A stretch of DNA of 6,115 nt, taken from assembly GCA_964402955.1 (NCBI GenBank), contig CAYOEZ010000262.1, positions 1-6,115 of the forward strand, read 5' to 3'. The notes beneath the pieces were generated by a model. That model had not been told where the DNA came from. It did not search any database and saw only the letters and a list, made by a program, of their open reading frames with translations. Numbering within the stretch: position 1 is the stretch's first letter; the number at the start of each line of letters is the position of its first letter. Position numbers and translations under genes: made by a program. Positions 1 through 2,983 of the stretch are shown here, in pieces. This DNA comes from CAYOEZ01 sp964402955. Lineage in GTDB: Bacteria; Chloroflexota; DTOL01; DAOUCN01.

Positions 1-572
1 CGATAGACGAACCAGCCGAAGCCCGTGATGGACAGTGTGCTGAACACCATGTCGCGCACATAGATGCGGGGAGCGCGCGCCACGGCCAGGTCGAACGAGA
101 GAAAATACATGGTCAGGATGACGAAGAGAACGGAAAGAGCGACGACAACACTGAAAAGCTGGTTGGTGTTGTATTGCCTGGTGCGCTGCAAGTAGTTGCC
201 TTGCTCTGCCATCAGCCCACCCATGGCATGGAAGACGATCAGCCCCAGGACAGTCGCGCTATATATCTCCATCACGATCGGCACCGGCTGATCTGTTCCC
301 CGCACGAGAATGGCCGCGATGATCACATTGAGGAGGAGGGTGACGGCGGCGGCAATGGCAATGCGCCGTGAAAGCTGCCCCAGAACGGTGCTCGCGACGT
401 CCTCAAGCCTGAAGCGGAACAGCGCCTGCGGCACGAAGAAGGCCACGAGATAGGCGATGCACCCCAGCGCGGCAGCCAGCGGGGCGTTTTCGCCTTTGCC
501 CAGGCCCGATGCCATTTCCCAGTAGAGCGCGCCAAAGCCGAGACTGAAGATGACTTGTGCAGCAGCATTCAT
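1..572 (-). CDS. Multi-span membrane protein of unknown function (3' end cut by window edge)
   Basis: I read an open frame of 190 codons from ATG at 572 down to base 1 with no stop, so the gene continues beyond the window. The family is not recognised. Hydrophobic segments fall near residues 34-52, 71-91, 99-121, 138-160 and from about 175 to the edge, with a weaker one near 5-20, which gives at least five membrane spans. Arg-rich stretches (for example residues 53-55 and 69-70) sit between them. No catalytic motif is visible. A GAGGA ribosome binding site (585-581) lies 8 bases before the ATG and supports this start. A promoter with a perfect extended -10 lies just upstream, so the gene is probably transcribed separately from the mocA-like gene that ends at 651. 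Coding is inferred from the long open frame, the RBS and promoter, and the coherent hydrophobic pattern. The competing frame at 323-568 is compositionally poor. Confidence 0.8.
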   Translation of the reverse strand, partial: MNAAAQVIFSLGFGALYWEMASGLGKGENAPLAAALGCIAYLVAFFVPQALFRFRLEDVASTVLGQLSRRIAIAAAVTLLLNVIIAAILVRGTDQPVPIVMEIYSATVLGLIVFHAMGGLMAEQGNYLQRTRQYNTNQLFSVVVALSVLFVILTMYFLSFDLAVARAPRIYVRDMVFSTLSITGFGWFVY

Positions 573-603
573 ATGTTCTATCCTCAATTGGCCGGTTGCC
601 GTC

Positions 604-612
604 ATTATACCA
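604..612 (-). promoter_or_regulatory. Extended -10 promoter for the membrane protein gene
   Basis: On the minus strand this reads TGGTATAAT, a perfect TGn extended -10 element joined to a consensus -10 hexamer. No good -35 hexamer lies 16-18 bases upstream, which is usual for extended -10 promoters. The predicted start near 597 leaves a leader of about 25 bases that contains the GAGGA ribosome binding site of the gene starting at 572. It lies in the 78-base gap after the mocA-like gene. Confidence 0.6.
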
Positions 613-650
613 CAGCCAATGCCGCGCTGTATGCGCAGAAACGGTGATTC

Positions 651-1232
651 TCAGCCAGTTGCCTGCGTGTAGTCGTCCATCGTGTCGATGTCAAGCAAGA
701 TGCCCCTGTCGCCTGTTTCCACATACGATATGTCGGCCTGATGGGCGGCGAAGAGCATGCTGCCGCCGCGGTCGCCGCGCAACGCCATCAGCTCGCCAAA
801 GAGGGGACGGGCAAAGAGGACGGGATTGCCGCGCTGACCGTTGCAGGTGGGGGCCACGATGGCGTGGCCCGTTCGTGTGAAGTGGTCAACGACCGCTTCG
901 ATCGCTGCTGCGTTGAGGCGGGGCAGATCGGCAGGCACGAAAAGCGCCGCCTGAGCAGCGGATGACACACACGTCAGCCCGCAGCGCAGCGACGACGCAA
1001 TGCCTTCTTGCCATTCCTGGTTGGCGACTATCTGCACCGGACGGCCTGTCAGGAAAGGAGCGATCGCACCGGCGGACGCACCCAGTACCACGATCACATC
1101 TGTCAGTCCGGCTGCCAGGACGGCGTCAACGACGTGCAGCAGCATGGGCTGGCCGTCGACAGGCAGGAGTTGCTTGGGGCGTCCCATGCGCTGCGATGCG
1201 CCTCCGGCCAGAACTACAGCGCTGACAGTCAT
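651..1232 (-). CDS. mocA: MocA/YgfJ-like molybdenum cofactor nucleotidyltransferase
   Basis: This encodes a 193-residue NTP-transferase of the MobA-like/MocA family. Members transfer a nucleotide (CMP in MocA) onto molybdopterin to make the dinucleotide cofactor of molybdenum hydroxylases in the cytoplasm. Visible motifs are the N-terminal nucleotide-binding loop LAGGASQRMGRPKQLLP (8-24), NQEWQEGIASSL (71-82), the metal-binding PADLP (100-104), GQRGNPVLF (132-140), GDRGGS (153-158) and DIDTMDDY (181-188). The length equals that of E. coli MocA/YgfJ (about 192). The start is ATG at 1232. An in-frame extension to 1322 overlaps yqeC and would put unrelated residues before the family's usual start. 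GGAG (1246-1243) lies 10 bases upstream, inside yqeC. The yqeC stop and this start form TAACATG, so translational coupling is likely. The family is secure. CMP rather than another nucleotide is inferred from the yqeC neighbour and the PKQLLP pattern, although LAGG also resembles MobA. Confidence 0.9.
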   Translation of the reverse strand: MTVSAVVLAGGASQRMGRPKQLLPVDGQPMLLHVVDAVLAAGLTDVIVVLGASAGAIAPFLTGRPVQIVANQEWQEGIASSLRCGLTCVSSAAQAALFVPADLPRLNAAAIEAVVDHFTRTGHAIVAPTCNGQRGNPVLFARPLFGELMALRGDRGGSMLFAAHQADISYVETGDRGILLDIDTMDDYTQATG

Positions 1233-1233
1233 G

Positions 1234-2007
1234 TTACCATTTCTCCAACACTGGTTGCTCGGCCAGAGCAGCGCCGATGAGCACGTGTGTGACGCCTGGC
1301 AGCTTGCGCAGGCGCCCGGCAATGGCGCGCGCGCCGCGCAGGGCGATCTCGTCCTCTACCTTATTGATGAAGGGATAGAAGCGTGCGCTCGCCGGCACGC
1401 CCTTGCGCCCGGCGCGTGGATCGGCCAGCAGGAGCGCGATGTGGCCCGGATTAAGCGGAGTCCCTTCGGCGATGCCCAGCAGAGCGGCGATCTGTGCGGG
1501 CCGGTGGGCAATCTCGGCTGTGAGCGGCTCGCCCAGTGCTTCGATGCCGGCGATCGCCAGCACGTGTGTCGTCGATGGTGGAATCACCGGCTCGTGGGCT
1601 GCGGGCGCTTTGATCGACAGGCCGCGCGCCCCATCGGCCTCGACAAGGACATAATCGACACCCGCCGTCTGGGCAATGCGCAGCACGACGTCTGGATGAA
1701 CGCCAACCAGCTTGCTGGCCGATGAACTGTCCTGCGCGCCGGGCACTGCTTTGCGCCCGGCGGCAACGGTCACCACCTGTCCCTGCCCCACAAAATGGCA
1801 CAGGGCGCTGAGTAGAGCGTCCCCGTTGGCCTCGACCAGCAGCGTCCCTTCCGGCTGCCAGATGGAGGTTGTGGTCGTTGAGATGACGCAAGCTCCCTGC
1901 GCCGCCAGTTCAGCAGCCAGGCGCTGCAGCGCTGCCGTCTTGCCGCCAGCCCCCACGGCGGCAACGATGTCATGGCGCTGGAGGCCGAGTGCTTCGTAGA
2001 TGTGCAT
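1234..2007 (-). CDS. yqeC: YqeC-family molybdenum hydroxylase accessory protein
   Basis: This encodes 257 residues, matching the family length (E. coli YqeC is about 256). The family is annotated as a putative accessory protein for selenium-dependent molybdenum hydroxylases. Its exact reaction is not established to my knowledge. Motifs seen are MHIYEALGL at the N terminus, the P-loop-like VGAGGKT (18-24), STTTTS (43-48), the KLVGV segment (100-103 region), the signature starting VEADGARGL at 122 and running through KAPAAHEPVIP to 143, and NKVE (215-218). ATG at 2007 was chosen because family members begin with this xxYEALGL segment and AGGAG lies upstream. The longer frame to 2073 would start inside a terminator hairpin. 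It precedes the mocA-like gene by one base, so the two form an operon, probably handling cofactor maturation for a hydroxylase encoded elsewhere. No consensus promoter is obvious in 2008-2064, so its own promoter or readthrough past the upstream hairpin is needed. Confidence 0.9.
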   Translation of the reverse strand: MHIYEALGLQRHDIVAAVGAGGKTAALQRLAAELAAQGACVISTTTTSIWQPEGTLLVEANGDALLSALCHFVGQGQVVTVAAGRKAVPGAQDSSSASKLVGVHPDVVLRIAQTAGVDYVLVEADGARGLSIKAPAAHEPVIPPSTTHVLAIAGIEALGEPLTAEIAHRPAQIAALLGIAEGTPLNPGHIALLLADPRAGRKGVPASARFYPFINKVEDEIALRGARAIAGRLRKLPGVTHVLIGAALAEQPVLEKW

Positions 2008-2020
2008 CGCTTGGTCACGT

Positions 2021-2025
2021 CTCCT
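2021..2025 (-). promoter_or_regulatory. Ribosome binding site of yqeC, long spacing
   Basis: AGGAG on the minus strand lies 13 bases before the ATG at 2007, longer than the usual 5-10. There is no ATG, GTG or TTG in frame between it and 2007, so it does not point to a nearer start. Spacing is the only weakness of this start choice. Confidence 0.5.
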
Positions 2026-2064
2026 GTATGGAGCAGGTACCTGGGGCCGGGTCCTGCCAAACGA

Positions 2065-2094
2065 AAGGGGCATCGCAATAGGCGGATGCCCCTT
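2065..2094 (-). terminator. Hairpin terminator or attenuator between the regulator gene and yqeC
   Basis: Perfect 10-bp arms AAGGGGCATC (2065-2074) and GATGCCCCTT (2085-2094) flank a 10-base loop. It lies 48 bases after the regulator stop and 57 bases before the yqeC start. On the minus strand the 3' arm is followed by TCGTTTGG, a weak U-tract, so termination may be incomplete and some readthrough into yqeC is possible. The opposite strand ends in CTGTTTGTGT, also weak. Confidence 0.65.
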
Positions 2095-2142
2095 CTGTTT
2101 GTGTCACATCGTATGTGGCGCCAGCGCAGCCGATCGATGGGG

Positions 2143-2769
2143 TTATGTGCGCGCCTTGATGATGAAGGCGCAGCACATGTCGCCCTTGCTCTGCTGATCG
2201 GTGCGAGTTATTTCAGCATCGAGAAGACGCCGCAGCAGGCTCTCATCATGGGCGCATGGCTGAGGGAAACGCTGCGAAATCTTGTAGATCGGGCAATTGT
2301 GCAGTGTCAGACGGTAGCTGCCGTTGGAGTGATCATATTCGCTCAGGCTGCCGTTCTCGTCGAAAATGCGGGTGACTTCCTGAACACGGGTATCCAGGTC
2401 TTTCCCTTCCATGCGCTGGGAACATGCCGTATAGAGGCGCTCCTCGCGTCGCGCAAAGAGAAGATCGATCTTCTCTTCACCGTCCAACGCCTTGATATCG
2501 TCAAGGAGGCCAATCATCAACTGCGGATAGTTCTTGGGGAAGAGATCGTCTGCCAGAGGTGTGAGCGAATAGACGTAGGTTGGTCGTCCCATAGGCCGGC
2601 GCACAGTGGCTGCCCTGATCAGATCATCGCGCTCTAAGGCCGAAAGGTGTCTGCGCACAGCCATCGATGTGATGCCAAGGGCTTGGCCAAGGTCCTTGGC
2701 TGTCATGCCGCCCTTTTTCTTCAGTAGGTCCAGGATTTGTCGTCTCGTCGAGGGGGTCTGCCGCTCCAT
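2143..2769 (-). CDS. SufR/COG2345-type winged-helix transcriptional regulator with C-terminal cysteines
   Basis: This encodes a 208-residue cytoplasmic regulator. The N-terminal helix-turn-helix spans roughly residues 5-70: RRQILDLLKKKGGMTAKDLG, then a recognition helix around SMAVRRHLSALE (35-46), then the wing PMGRPTYVYSLT (59-70). This layout is typical of the ArsR/DeoR-like COG2345 family that includes SufR, the Fe-S sensing repressor of suf genes. The C-terminal half carries HNCP with Cys159, then Cys172 after 12 residues, then GDMCCAF with Cys199 and Cys200. The CX12C spacing and the GDxxCxF end match the cluster-binding region of the family, so a [4Fe-4S] or metal ligand set is plausible. 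A residual Cys116 lies outside that region. AAGGAG (2783-2778) lies 8 bases before the ATG and fixes the start. The gene has its own strong promoter and a downstream hairpin. No suf genes are in view; the neighbouring targets could be itself and the yqeC-mocA pair. Family assignment is secure; the ligand and regulon are inferred. Confidence 0.88.
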   Translation of the reverse strand: MERQTPSTRRQILDLLKKKGGMTAKDLGQALGITSMAVRRHLSALERDDLIRAATVRRPMGRPTYVYSLTPLADDLFPKNYPQLMIGLLDDIKALDGEEKIDLLFARREERLYTACSQRMEGKDLDTRVQEVTRIFDENGSLSEYDHSNGSYRLTLHNCPIYKISQRFPQPCAHDESLLRRLLDAEITRTDQQSKGDMCCAFIIKART

Positions 2770-2832
2770 CTGTCACACTCCTTAGACGCAGCTTATCGGC
2801 CCACGGATACTGCTTTGTCACTCTTTGTAGAT

Positions 2833-2861
2833 ATTGTACCATTAATTGCGTCATTTGTAAA
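2833..2861 (-). promoter_or_regulatory. Near-consensus sigma70-type promoter of the regulator gene
   Basis: On the minus strand, -35 TTTACA (2861-2856) and -10 TACAAT (2838-2833) are separated by exactly 17 bases. Each hexamer matches the consensus at five of six positions. The predicted start near 2826 gives a leader of about 56 bases ending in the AAGGAG ribosome binding site. It sits in an AT-rich island within GC-rich surroundings. Confidence 0.75.
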
Positions 2862-2863
2862 GG

Positions 2864-2875
2864 ATATGGGCATAT
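2864..2875. promoter_or_regulatory. Palindromic box 1 (ATATG-N2-CATAT), proximal to -35
   Basis: ATATGGGCATAT is a 5+5 inverted repeat around two central bases. It begins two bases upstream of the regulator's -35 hexamer, centred about 43 bases before the predicted transcription start. It is the proximal half of a pair with a 27-bp period. A protein-binding site is inferred, either for autoregulation or for another regulator. Confidence 0.5.
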
Positions 2876-2890
2876 AAAACATAGAAACCA

Positions 2891-2902
2891 ATATGAGCAT
2901 AT
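2891..2902. promoter_or_regulatory. Palindromic box 2 (ATATG-N2-CATAT), distal
   Basis: ATATGAGCATAT repeats the pattern of box 1, centred about 70 bases before the predicted start. The similarity extends beyond the box: the 20 bases at 2891-2910 match those at 2864-2883 at 17 positions. This is more than two chance AT-rich palindromes would usually show. Confidence 0.5.
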
Positions 2903-2927
2903 ACAATATATTATACGCAGAGCACAT

Positions 2928-2965
2928 AAAAGCATGGGTGTCACTCGAGTGACACCCATGCTTTT
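2928..2965. terminator. Bidirectional intrinsic terminator, perfect 38-bp palindrome
   Basis: The sequence is a perfect inverted repeat centred at 2946/2947, with a 17-bp stem and a TCGA loop, beginning with four A and ending with four T. It starts 18 bases after the stop codon of the large propeller gene and serves as its terminator on the minus strand. The symmetrical A and T runs allow termination on the plus strand as well. It also insulates the regulator promoter from the upstream gene. Confidence 0.9.
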
Positions 2966-2983
2966 GACATCGGTGGCGTCAGG

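Noticed and set aside
323..568. Minus-strand open frame of 81 codons inside the membrane protein gene
   Set aside because: It starts four bases after the better ATG at 572, in another frame, and is Arg/Pro/Ser-rich. The frame from 572 is longer, hydrophobic in a segmented pattern and has correct RBS spacing.
1233..1322. Longer start for the mocA-like gene at 1322
   Set aside because: The extra 30 residues are unlike the family and overlap the yqeC coding sequence. The start at 1232 gives the usual family N terminus.
1000..1725. Plus-strand open frame of 241 codons opposite mocA and yqeC
   Set aside because: It is antisense to two well-recognised genes, shows no family motif, and spans their boundary. 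Long shadow frames are common in GC-rich DNA.
2034..2043. Palindrome CAGGTACCTG before yqeC as an operator
   Set aside because: A single 10-bp palindrome with no second copy and no promoter around it is within chance expectation.
2008..2073. Longer start for yqeC at 2073
   Set aside because: It would begin within the terminator hairpin and place the AGGAG site inside the gene. The family N terminus is matched from 2007.
2105..2117. CACAT-CGT-ATGTG hairpin after the regulator stop
   Set aside because: A five-base stem is too weak to call, and the strong hairpin at 2065-2094 explains the 3' end.
2910..2915. TATAAT on the minus strand as a second promoter for the regulator
   Set aside because: The matching -35 position falls inside the terminator stem and reads CCCATG, so only the -10 matches. 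The promoter at 2833-2861 is far better.
2624..2959. Minus-strand open frame of 111 codons overlapping the regulator start and its promoter
   Set aside because: It begins inside the terminator palindrome, crosses the promoter and boxes, and then overlaps the start of the regulator out of frame. No ribosome binding site or family signal supports it.
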